The translations under genes and the position numbers were made by a program. From Flavobacteriaceae bacterium (GTDB lineage: Bacteria; Bacteroidota; Bacteroidia; Flavobacteriales; Flavobacteriaceae), in contig CANFHX010000003.1 in assembly GCA_947446865.1 (NCBI GenBank), forward strand, positions 1-64,000: DNA of 64,000 bases, read 5' to 3'. The notes below the pieces were generated by a model. The model did no database searches and was not told the origin of the DNA. It was given only the letters and a program-made list of their open reading frames with translations. Shown here in pieces: positions 35,401-43,206 of the stretch; position 1 is the stretch's first letter, and each line of letters opens with the position of its first letter.

Positions 35401-36017
35401 TGAAAAAAAATGAAACCTATATAAAATCCTATTGTACGATTCAAAACAACGAAGTTATTTTGAATGGGAAAATAATTTTTAAATCTGAATCCGATTTATT
35501 TTCTGATTTTTCAAAAAAAGTTTATCATAATTTTGAAATTAATTATTCAAAGTTTTTTAAAATGGATAATTTAAGTAAATTAGCTTTTTTAGCTGCAGAT
35601 TTACTTTTAAAGGAAGAGGTGGATTCTATTTCAGAATCTGATATTGCTTTAGTTTTCGCCAATAAATCCTCCAGTTTAGATACGGATGTCAAATATCAAA
35701 ATTCAATTTCTGATAAAGAAAATTATTTTCCTAGCCCTGCTATATTTGTATATACATTGCCAAATATTTGCATAGGAGAAATTTCTATCAAATACCAATT
35801 GAAAAGTGAGAATTCTTTCTTTATATTTGAGGACTTTAATTTGGAATTTATGACAAATTATGCAAATGTACTTTTGAACACAAATAAAGCAGCTAAAGTA
35901 CTTTGTGGTTGGGTAGAATACTATAACGAAGAATATAAAGCGTTCCTTTATCTAGTCACTAATGAAGGAAAACTAAATCATAATAAACAAATATTAGAAA
36001 CATTATATAAAAATTAA
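35400..36017 (+). CDS. Degenerate half-length ketosynthase-like protein
   Basis: A 205-residue protein that resembles only the N-terminal half of a beta-ketoacyl synthase. SSSLDTDVKYQNSISDKENY and SPAIFVYTLPNICIGEISIK correspond to the KS segment before the active site, but the Cys position is occupied by SFFIFEDFN and the His-bearing half is missing. It should be catalytically inactive. It is wedged between a complete ketosynthase (1-base overlap) and an ACP (2-base gap), suggesting a chain-length or scaffolding role. Confidence 0.75.
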   Translation: MKKNETYIKSYCTIQNNEVILNGKIIFKSESDLFSDFSKKVYHNFEINYSKFFKMDNLSKLAFLAADLLLKEEVDSISESDIALVFANKSSSLDTDVKYQNSISDKENYFPSPAIFVYTLPNICIGEISIKYQLKSENSFFIFEDFNLEFMTNYANVLLNTNKAAKVLCGWVEYYNEEYKAFLYLVTNEGKLNHNKQILETLYKN

Positions 36018-36019
36018 AT

Positions 36020-36277
36020 ATGCAAGCATTAAAATTAGAATTAAAAACAAAAATTATTGATGCCCTAAATTTGGAAGACATCAATATTGAAGATATAAAT
36101 GATGATGATTCTCTATTTGGAGACGGATTAGGATTAGATTCTATTGATGCTTTGGAACTTATTGTTATGTTAGACAAAGATTATGGTATCAAATTAGTAG
36201 ATCCAAAAGAAGGTAAAAATATTTTTCAATCTATTGAAACTATGGCTACTTATATTTCTGCCAATAGGACAAAATAA
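36020..36277 (+). CDS. Acyl carrier protein 2
   Basis: An 85-residue acyl carrier protein. The phosphopantetheine Ser is in GLGLDSIDALELIVMLDKDY (motif DSIDALEL). It is acidic in the first helix (LEDINIEDINDDDSLFGDG) as usual. Two ACPs in the locus parallel the ApeE/ApeF pair of aryl-polyene clusters, where each has its own set of partners. The stop is 10 bases before the next ketosynthase start. Confidence 0.94.
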   Translation: MQALKLELKTKIIDALNLEDINIEDINDDDSLFGDGLGLDSIDALELIVMLDKDYGIKLVDPKEGKNIFQSIETMATYISANRTK

Positions 36278-36287
36278 ATTATTTTTG

Positions 36288-37493
36288 ATGAACAATAATG
36301 GAGTTGCAATAACAGGAATGGGAATTATTTCTGCAATCGGAAATTCGGTAGAGGAAAATTATGTTTCTTTACTAAACAATACAACTGCAATTTCAAGAAT
36401 AGAAAATATTGTAACGGTTCATTCAGATATTATTAAGGTTGGTGAAATTAAAAAAACCAATCAAGAGCTATCTGAATCTCTTCAACTTCCGGAAATCAAT
36501 AATTTTTCTAGGACAGCCATGCTTGGTATTTATGCTGCAAAACAAGCTATAAATAATGCTGGGATTAATTTAATTAATGAATATAATACAGGATTGATTT
36601 CGGCAACAAGTGTTGGAGGAATGGATATGACCGAAAGATATTATTATGATTATTTTAAAAATCAAGATACAATCAGATACATTAGTTGTCATGATGGAGG
36701 CGAAGTTGCAAATAAAATAGCGAATGAAATCGGTTTAAAAGGCATGGTGACCACTATAAGCACCGCTTGTTCTTCTGCTGCAAATGCGATAATGCTTGGC
36801 GCACGATTGATAAAATCCGGAAAACTAGACCGCGTTGTTGTTGGGGGTACTGATGCCTTGGCTAAATTTACCATCAATGGATTCAAAACTCTAATGATCT
36901 TATCAGATGAAAATAATATGCCTTTTGATAAAGATAGAAAAGGACTTAATCTAGGCGAAGCAGCAGCTTATCTAGTATTAGAATCGGATGAAATTGTTGA
37001 AAAAGAAAATAAAAAAGTGCTGGCTAGAGTATCTGGTTACGGTAATGCAAATGATGCTTTTCACCAAACTGCTTCTTCTGAAAATGGAGATGGTGCTTTT
37101 TTAGCAATGCAAAAAGCGTTGCAAATTGCCAATTTAAAGCCTGAACAAATTGATTATATTAATGTTCATGGAACAGCAACACCTAATAATGATTTGTCAG
37201 AAGGAAGAGCTTTAGTAAGAATTTTTGGAGAAAATAAGGTGCCTGAATTTAGTTCTACTAAACCATTCACCGGACACACATTAGCTGCAGCAGCAGCTAT
37301 CGAGGCAATTTACAGTATATTAGCAATTCAGAACAATGTGGTATATCCAAATTTGAATTTTAAAACACAAATGGAGGAATTTAATCTGATTCCACAAACA
37401 ACATTAAAAAATAAAAATATTGAACACGTTTTATCTAATTCTTTTGGATTTGGAGGAAATTGTTCAACACTTATATTTTCTAAAAACAAATGA
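36288..37493 (+). CDS. Beta-ketoacyl-ACP synthase (complete active site, probable KS of KS/CLF pair)
   Basis: A 401-residue FabF-like enzyme. The triad is present: Cys161 in ISTACSSAANAIML, His in INVHGTATPNND and His in KPFTGHTLAAAAAIE; it ends NSFGFGGNCSTLIF. ATG at 36288 is chosen because the longer TTG frame overlaps the ACP gene and lacks homology. It overlaps by 4 bases with the next gene, which encodes a Cys-less ketosynthase. That gene order is the hallmark of KS/chain-length-factor heterodimers (type II PKS and ApeO:ApeC). Confidence 0.93.
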   Translation: MNNNGVAITGMGIISAIGNSVEENYVSLLNNTTAISRIENIVTVHSDIIKVGEIKKTNQELSESLQLPEINNFSRTAMLGIYAAKQAINNAGINLINEYNTGLISATSVGGMDMTERYYYDYFKNQDTIRYISCHDGGEVANKIANEIGLKGMVTTISTACSSAANAIMLGARLIKSGKLDRVVVGGTDALAKFTINGFKTLMILSDENNMPFDKDRKGLNLGEAAAYLVLESDEIVEKENKKVLARVSGYGNANDAFHQTASSENGDGAFLAMQKALQIANLKPEQIDYINVHGTATPNNDLSEGRALVRIFGENKVPEFSSTKPFTGHTLAAAAAIEAIYSILAIQNNVVYPNLNFKTQMEEFNLIPQTTLKNKNIEHVLSNSFGFGGNCSTLIFSKNK

Positions 37494-38554
37494 AAAAGAC
37501 ATACATCAATGGAGTAGGTTGTATTTCTGCTCAAAATACTTTTGACACTTTTTTTTTAGAAAGTGCAGAATTAAATCATGATCAAACGGTTCTGCCATTA
37601 ATAGTTCCTGTTTATAAAGATTATATTTCTCCAGTTGCTATTAGAAGAATGGCAAAGGGAGTAAAAAACGGAATTGTAGCCTCTTCATTAGCAATGAAAG
37701 ATGCAAATAAAACATCTTTTGAAGCTATTATTACTGGAACAGGGATGGGATGTATAGATGATTCGGACAAGTTTTTGAAAGCAATTCTTGATAATAATGA
37801 AGAGTTTTTAACTCCAACATCGTTTATCCAATCTACACACAATACTGTTGGTGCGCAAATTGCTTTGGGATTGCAATGCAAATCATATAACTTTACTTAT
37901 GTAAATGGCTCTGTTTCCTTTGAATCAGCATTATTAGATGCAAAATTGAAAATTGATGAAGATGAGGCTGCTTCTATATTAATTGGTGGAATTGATGAAA
38001 TTAATGATTACACTGTTTCACTTTTTAAATTGGCAGGGTTCATCAAAAAAGAGCTTGAAAACCCTAATGATTTATTAAATTCAACAACAACAGGAGTTGT
38101 CTATAGTGAAGGAGCTACTTTTTTTGTTCTAGAAGATAAAAAACAAGAAAGTACCTACGCAGAAATATTGGATGTCGAAATACACAATAAACTTGAAATA
38201 GAGGAAGTTGAAGTGAAAATTAAATCTTTTTTGAAAGCAAATGCAATGCAAATTTCAGATATCGATGCCATTGTTTTAGGATATAATGGAGATGTTAGAA
38301 CAGATTCTTATTATAAATCTCTATCAAATAACACTTTTGTAAATACCTCGCAAGTTTATTACAAACATTTGTCAGGTGAATATAACACATCTTCTGCATT
38401 TGGTTTATGGGTAGCTTCAAAAATCATGAAATCACAGCAAATCCCTCAAATAGTAAAAGTAAATTCTATTGAAAATACAAGTTATAAAACCATACTTTTG
38501 TACAATCAATACAAAGGTATTGATCATAGTTTCATATTAATTACGAGATGCTAA
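37490..38554 (+). CDS. Chain-length-factor-like ketosynthase partner (no catalytic Cys)
   Basis: A 354-residue KS-fold protein. When aligned by eye with its upstream neighbour, the nucleophile elbow reads FTYVNGSVSFESALLDAKL, so Gly140 stands where Cys161 stands in the KS. The His-bearing motifs are also lost. It should not condense by itself but can form a heterodimer that sets polyene length, as in ApeO:ApeC. Its start overlaps the KS stop (ATGA), supporting stoichiometric production. Confidence 0.88.
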   Translation: MKKTYINGVGCISAQNTFDTFFLESAELNHDQTVLPLIVPVYKDYISPVAIRRMAKGVKNGIVASSLAMKDANKTSFEAIITGTGMGCIDDSDKFLKAILDNNEEFLTPTSFIQSTHNTVGAQIALGLQCKSYNFTYVNGSVSFESALLDAKLKIDEDEAASILIGGIDEINDYTVSLFKLAGFIKKELENPNDLLNSTTTGVVYSEGATFFVLEDKKQESTYAEILDVEIHNKLEIEEVEVKIKSFLKANAMQISDIDAIVLGYNGDVRTDSYYKSLSNNTFVNTSQVYYKHLSGEYNTSSAFGLWVASKIMKSQQIPQIVKVNSIENTSYKTILLYNQYKGIDHSFILITRC

Positions 38555-39324
38555 AGCATAAAAACATAACAGTGTTATTTTATGTAATAGTTGTATTACT
38601 ATTTTTATTAAATTTCTTTATTGAAGTAAAATGGTATTGGTTTTTAGTGGTTTTTGCTATTAGATTTATAATTCTTATGATTGGTTCATCCTTAATTCAT
38701 TTGAATTTTCATTTAGAAGCTTATTGTAGCAATAAACTTGAAACTCAAAAAAAAATTGCAATCACTTTTGATGATGGCCCGAGTCTTAATACATTTTTAG
38801 TTCTCGATTTATTAAGAAAACATGACGTGAAAGCAACTTTTTTTTGTATTGGAAAAAATATTGAAAAGCATCCAGAGATACTAGAAAAAATAAACCAAGA
38901 AGGACATATTATTGGAAACCACTCTTATAGTCATTCTTCTTTTTTTGATTTTTATAGAAAAAACAAGGTGCTTAATGAATTAGAAATTACTAATGCGTTA
39001 ATTCAAACAATTACTAATAAAAAGGCGCGGTTTTTTAGACCTCCTTATGGAGTAACAAATCCCTCTATTAGAAAAGCTTTAGAAGTTACCGGACATAAAG
39101 TTATTGGATGGAACATCCGATCTTTAGATGGAATAATCAAAAATGAAAGAATAATTTATAATAGAATAATTAATCGTCTTTCGCCAGGAGCAATAATCCT
39201 AATGCACGACACAACTTTGCAATCCGTTAATGTGTTAGAAAAAATATTACTTTTTTTAAAAGAAAATAATTACAGTGTAATTCCGTTAGAACAATTATTA
39301 AATATTAATGCGTATGAAAATTAA
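38548..39324 (+). CDS. Polysaccharide deacetylase (NodB) family membrane protein
   Basis: A 258-residue carbohydrate-esterase-4 protein with two N-terminal membrane helices (about 8-50). NodB motifs are ITFDDGPS (about 73, metal Asp), GNHSYSHSSF (metal His pair) and FFRPPYGVTNPS, then IGWNIRSLDG. Family members hydrolyse N-acetyl groups from peptidoglycan, chitin-like or polysaccharide chains; one in a pigment operon suggests wall remodelling or an ester/amide hydrolysis on a lipid-linked sugar. The gene overlaps neighbours by 7 and 17 bases. Confidence 0.87.
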   Translation: MLKHKNITVLFYVIVVLLFLLNFFIEVKWYWFLVVFAIRFIILMIGSSLIHLNFHLEAYCSNKLETQKKIAITFDDGPSLNTFLVLDLLRKHDVKATFFCIGKNIEKHPEILEKINQEGHIIGNHSYSHSSFFDFYRKNKVLNELEITNALIQTITNKKARFFRPPYGVTNPSIRKALEVTGHKVIGWNIRSLDGIIKNERIIYNRIINRLSPGAIILMHDTTLQSVNVLEKILLFLKENNYSVIPLEQLLNINAYEN

Positions 39325-39946
39325 ATATTGTTTTATTGCCTTAATTCTACCCTTTTGCACTAGTTTTTCTTTTGCACAAGATCAAAAAATGTCAGAATCT
39401 GAAATTGTTTTTTTTAAGCTATCTGTTAAGGCTATTGCAAAAAAAATAAAATCGATGAGTTCTGATTTTACCCAATATAAACACCTCGATTTTTTATCAA
39501 AAGATATTGAAACTTCTGGTAAATTGGTTTTTAATGAACCTAATAATATTCAGTGGCAATATAAAAAACCTTACAATTACAGTATTGTTTTCAAAAACGG
39601 TAAAATATTTATAAATGATGAAGGTAAAAAAAGCTCTACCGATGTTGGTAATAGTAAAATTTTCGGGAAAATAAATAAGCTAATTGTTGGAAGTGTTAGT
39701 GGAGATATGTTTGATGATAAAGAATTTCAGATATCTTATTTTAAAAGCAGTACTAATAATTGTACAAAATTAATTCCTAAAGATGCTTCTTTAAAGAAAT
39801 ATATAAAACAAATAGAATTAACATTTGATAAAGAAGACGCTACTGTTATTCAAATAAAACTAATAGAATCATCGGAAGATTTTACTCGAATTGTATTAAA
39901 AAATAAAGTGATAAATGCAAAAATCGACGATTCTATTTTTAATTAA
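39308..39946 (+). CDS. LolA-like outer-membrane lipoprotein carrier protein
   Basis: A periplasmic protein of 212 residues (or 210 if the second ATG, at 39314, is used). The signal peptide is clear (KYCFIALILPFCTSFSFAQ). The LolA pattern is MSSDFTQYKHLDFL, SGKLVFNEPNNIQWQYKKPY (about 74-93) then VFKNGKIFINDEG. LolA ferries lipids from the inner to the outer membrane; aryl-polyene loci carry such a protein together with an MMPL exporter. The gene overlaps the lipoprotein gene by 32 bases. A carrier role for the polyene is likely. Confidence 0.85.
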   Translation: MRMKIKYCFIALILPFCTSFSFAQDQKMSESEIVFFKLSVKAIAKKIKSMSSDFTQYKHLDFLSKDIETSGKLVFNEPNNIQWQYKKPYNYSIVFKNGKIFINDEGKKSSTDVGNSKIFGKINKLIVGSVSGDMFDDKEFQISYFKSSTNNCTKLIPKDASLKKYIKQIELTFDKEDATVIQIKLIESSEDFTRIVLKNKVINAKIDDSIFN

Positions 39947-40547
39947 TGCATTATTTATTGCAGCTTCTTGTGCTACGAATAATCTTGAAAAAGATTTGAA
40001 ATTAGTGACTTTAGAAAATTCAATTTATAGTGCGCCTTACTTTTCCAATTCAGAAACAGATTATGTCTATAAAGCTAACATAACGGTATATGGAAATGAA
40101 TTATCTGGTATTGTTATTATAAAAAAAATTAACGGAACAACACATAGATTTGTTTTTACTACAGAATTTGGCAATAAACTATTAGATTTTGAAATTTCTA
40201 ATTCTAATTTTAAAATCAATTTTATTGTTGAGGAATTGAATAGAAAAATACTTAAAAATACATTAGAAACAGATTTTAAGTTATTATTAAAAAATAACTA
40301 TAATATAAAAGAACAATTTGAAAATGAATTTTTTAAAGTTTATAAAATTGTAGATGGAAATAATTTTGATTATCTTTATTTTTCAAAATTGGATAATAAA
40401 CTATCAAAAATAGTATTTGCATCTAAAAGAAAAGAAAAAATTAGTATTGAATATACATCGGAAAATAATATTTTTGCTGACAGTATTCTTATTCAACAAA
40501 ACAATTTAAAATTAAGGATAAAATTATTTTTATTAAAACAAAACTAA
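39915..40547 (+). CDS. Outer-membrane lipoprotein, LolB-like candidate
   Basis: A 210-residue lipoprotein not matched to a named family with certainty. The signal peptide ends in a lipobox (LFIAASC, Cys19) followed by Ala-Thr-Asn, typical of outer-membrane sorting in Bacteroidota when no charged residue follows. The body alternates beta strands with many Lys/Asn and includes NITVYGNELSGIVIIKKING. It overlaps the LolA-like gene by 32 bases. By position it may be the receptor for that carrier (LolB or DUF3261-like function), which is inference. Confidence 0.65.
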   Translation: MQKSTILFLINALFIAASCATNNLEKDLKLVTLENSIYSAPYFSNSETDYVYKANITVYGNELSGIVIIKKINGTTHRFVFTTEFGNKLLDFEISNSNFKINFIVEELNRKILKNTLETDFKLLLKNNYNIKEQFENEFFKVYKIVDGNNFDYLYFSKLDNKLSKIVFASKRKEKISIEYTSENNIFADSILIQQNNLKLRIKLFLLKQN

Positions 40548-40559
40548 ATTAAAATTAAA

Positions 40560-41153
40560 ATGAAAAAAGTATTAATTATTGCATTTGTTACATTAATGTG
40601 TGTTTCTAAAGCAGAAGCTCAAGTGAGTTTTAAACCAGGAATTAGAGGAGGATTAAATATCTCACACTTTACTAAAGGAACTTTTTCAAACTATGGTTAT
40701 TATGATTATAATGGTAATTATATATCAAATGCCCCCGACAAATACAATTCTCAAACTGCCTTTAATGTTGGTTTTTATGGTGCTTTGCATCTTACTAAAT
40801 ACTACACTTTGCAACCCGAAATTGATTATTCAAAACAAGGTTCTTATGATGAATCCACCAAAACAAAGTTAACAGTTACTTATTTATCTTTAGCTATTTT
40901 AAATAAATTTACCTTTGATAAATTCAATGTACATATTGGTCCTACAATTGATTTTGTAGTTGATAAAAACTTTAATGCCGATAGTGAAGTTGATTTAGCA
41001 TTTATATTAGGTGCTGGATATAATTTTACAAAAGAATTTGGAATTGAAGCAAGAATTAAAAAAGGAATAATTCCAGTTATTGATAATTCTAATGCAAACC
41101 ACACAAATGTAGTTTTTCAATTAGGCGCTACATATACATTTGATATAAAATAA
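40560..41153 (+). CDS. Outer-membrane beta-barrel protein (porin-like)
   Basis: A 197-residue OMP_b-brl family protein. A signal peptide (MKKVLIIAFVTLMCVSKAEAQ) is followed by amphipathic strands such as FKPGIRGGLNISHFTKGTF, AFNVGFYGALHLTKYYTLQP and the terminal VFQLGATYTFDIK with a final aromatic-hydrophobic pattern typical of assembly signals. It likely forms an eight-stranded barrel in the outer membrane. A role in positioning the pigment is possible but unproved. It follows the lipoprotein gene by 12 bases. Confidence 0.85.
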   Translation: MKKVLIIAFVTLMCVSKAEAQVSFKPGIRGGLNISHFTKGTFSNYGYYDYNGNYISNAPDKYNSQTAFNVGFYGALHLTKYYTLQPEIDYSKQGSYDESTKTKLTVTYLSLAILNKFTFDKFNVHIGPTIDFVVDKNFNADSEVDLAFILGAGYNFTKEFGIEARIKKGIIPVIDNSNANHTNVVFQLGATYTFDIK

Positions 41154-41157
41154 AAAG

Positions 41158-41529
41158 ATGCTTTTAAAAGATTTTTATAATGTAGTTTCATTAGAAAACA
41201 CTATTGGTTCCAAATATTTAATTACCATTAAAGTTAATGAAAACCATGATGTTTTTAAAGGACATTTTCCTGGAAATCCAATAATGCCAGGTGTTTGTAT
41301 GATGCAAATTATCAAAGAACTTTCTGAACAAATAACAGAAAGTTCTTTGTTTATGCAAACGCTAACAAATGTCAAGTTTATGGCTTTGATTAATCCATTT
41401 ATTAATTCAAAATTAGTACTAGAATTAGATATTAATACTACTGAAGATGGTCTGGTTAAAATAAAGAATACAACCTATTTTAATGAAACAATAGCTTTGA
41501 AATTGAGTAGTGTTTACAGAAAAATATGA
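41158..41529 (+). CDS. Hotdog dehydratase subunit 3, His-only (FabZ/ApeI-like)
   Basis: A 123-residue FabZ-like protein. FKGHFPGNPIMPGVCMM (residues 38-54) preserves the catalytic His and the surrounding loop of FabZ (GHFPGxPIxPGV). The Glu expected in the next helix is replaced: the segment PGVLILEAMAQ of FabZ reads PGVCMMQIIKE here, with Gln at the Glu position. It lacks what the Glu-only proteins at 29497 and 29932 have, and has what they lack. It overlaps the next gene by 4 bases. Confidence 0.86.
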   Translation: MLLKDFYNVVSLENTIGSKYLITIKVNENHDVFKGHFPGNPIMPGVCMMQIIKELSEQITESSLFMQTLTNVKFMALINPFINSKLVLELDINTTEDGLVKIKNTTYFNETIALKLSSVYRKI

Positions 41530-42008
41530 AATTAATATTTTCAATATTGTTTATTACTTTTCTAAACATTCCTGAAATTTCAGAAATTAGAAAGTTATAC
41601 CCCAATGCTCCAAATTCAGAAAGTACTTCTCTAGAATTGTATTCAAAACTCTCCGATATTAACAATGGAAGTAACAAAACATTAGTTGCCTACAAAGGAG
41701 CTTCTATAGCAATGGGCGCAAAATTTTCTAAGAAAATTAAAGACAAAATCCGAAAATTAAAAGAAGGCATTCAACTTATTGAATATGCAGTAGCAAGTGA
41801 ACCAAAAAACGTTGAAATTCGATTAATACGTTTAAGTATTCAAGAAAACATCCCTAAAATTGCAAATTATTATAAAAATAAAAATGAAGATTCCTCTTTT
41901 CTATTAGTTTACTATAAAGAACAGCCTATTTCTTTGAAAGAATATTTAAAAAGTTTTATATTGCAATCAAAAAGTTTTACTGAACAAGAAAAACTGACTT
42001 TAAAATAG
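41526..42008 (+). CDS. Hypothetical protein, probably exported
   Basis: A 160-residue protein of unknown family, beginning with a short hydrophobic segment (MKLIFSILFITFLNI) that may be a signal peptide. The rest is helical and charged, with LYSKLSDINNGSNKTLVAYK (about 38-57), GASIAMGAKFSKKIKDKIRK and a possible TPR-like block LIEYAVASEPKNVEIRLIRL. It overlaps the dehydratase gene by 4 bases and precedes the glycosyltransferase by 13. Conserved gene order, not sequence, links it to the pathway. Confidence 0.7.
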   Translation: MKLIFSILFITFLNIPEISEIRKLYPNAPNSESTSLELYSKLSDINNGSNKTLVAYKGASIAMGAKFSKKIKDKIRKLKEGIQLIEYAVASEPKNVEIRLIRLSIQENIPKIANYYKNKNEDSSFLLVYYKEQPISLKEYLKSFILQSKSFTEQEKLTLK

Positions 42009-42021
42009 TTAAGCAATTTAA

Positions 42022-43206
42022 ATGTATACTTCTACTTCTGAAACAAATCAATTAAATACATTAAGCTTTTGTGTTATTATACCAACTTATAATAACCAGA
42101 AGACATTATCTCGTGTTATTAATTCGGTTCTTGAACATACTTCAAATATAATTATTGTTAATGATGGCTCTACAGATTCCACTACTGATATATTAAACTC
42201 CTTTTCCAATCTAACCCAAATTCATTTCCCAAAAAATAGTGGAAAAGGAATGGCTTTAAGGAAAGGTTTCCAAAAAGCAATTAGTTTAGGTTATGAATAT
42301 GCTATAACCATAGATTCTGACGGGCAGCATTTTCCTTCAGACATCCCTCTATTTATTAATGATATTTCGGATAATGGAACTTCTTTACTTATTGGTAGTC
42401 GAAATATGACGCATGAGGATATCCCTAAAAAAAGTAGTTTTGGAAACAAGTTTTCTAATTTTTGGTTTTGGTTTGAAACATCCAATAAACTATCCGATAC
42501 CCAGTCAGGATTCAGGATTTATCCATTAAATCATATTCCCAAAAAATATTTCACGAATAAATTTGAATTTGAAATAGAAGTTATTGTTCGTTCTGCTTGG
42601 GCAGGAATTCCTGTTAATAATATCCCGATAAATATTCTTTATGATCCAAATGAAAGAGTTTCTCATTTTAGACCTTTTAGAGATTTCACTAGAATTAGTA
42701 TATTAAATACAGTTTTAGTAGTAATAGCCCTTTTTTATATCAAACCTCGAGATTTTATTTTAAGTATTAAAAAAAAAAGTTTTAGACAATTTATATTAGA
42801 AAATATACTGCATCATGATGATAGCAATTTAAAAAAATCTTTGTCTATTGCATTAGGAGTATTTATAGGGATTTCTCCTTTCTGGGGTTTTCAAACGGTA
42901 TTGGTATTGCTATTGGCAGTAACCTTTAGACTTAATAAATTAATTTCATTCACCTTTTCAAACATTAGTTTTCCCCCATTAATTCCTATCGTTATATTTG
43001 GGTCATTAAAAATGGGAAGTTATTTTATTCCTTCTGGAAAGCCTTTACTTTTTAATTCTCACATAACTTTTTTGGATATTCAAAATAATATTAGTCAATA
43101 TCTCATAGGAAGTTTTATTTTAGCAATTGTAATGTCAATAATTTTTGGCTTTTTTGGTTTTTTATTATTATCAATCTTTAGTGGTTTAAAAAAAATAAAT
43201 AAATAA
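42022..43206 (+). CDS. Glycosyltransferase family 2 with DUF2062 membrane domain
   Basis: A 394-residue protein. The GT2 domain (about 10-230) shows FCVIIPTYNNQKTLSRVINS, IIVNDGSTDST (nucleotide-sugar Asp) and ITIDSDGQHFPSDIP (DxD-like), then DTQSGFRIYP. The C-terminal third (about 270-390) is a DUF2062 membrane domain with SIALGVFIGISPFWGFQTVL and two or three helices. GT2/DUF2062 fusions occur in aryl-polyene clusters (ApeJ-like), where they may add a sugar to a lipid-bound polyene. The sugar donor is unknown. It overlaps the next gene by 1 base. Confidence 0.88.
   Translation: MYTSTSETNQLNTLSFCVIIPTYNNQKTLSRVINSVLEHTSNIIIVNDGSTDSTTDILNSFSNLTQIHFPKNSGKGMALRKGFQKAISLGYEYAITIDSDGQHFPSDIPLFINDISDNGTSLLIGSRNMTHEDIPKKSSFGNKFSNFWFWFETSNKLSDTQSGFRIYPLNHIPKKYFTNKFEFEIEVIVRSAWAGIPVNNIPINILYDPNERVSHFRPFRDFTRISILNTVLVVIALFYIKPRDFILSIKKKSFRQFILENILHHDDSNLKKSLSIALGVFIGISPFWGFQTVLVLLLAVTFRLNKLISFTFSNISFPPLIPIVIFGSLKMGSYFIPSGKPLLFNSHITFLDIQNNISQYLIGSFILAIVMSIIFGFFGFLLLSIFSGLKKINK

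Noticed and set aside
35400..36017. Truncated ketosynthase pseudogene
   Set aside because: The frame is intact and coupled by overlap and a 2-base gap on its two sides, so it is treated as a real, non-catalytic protein.
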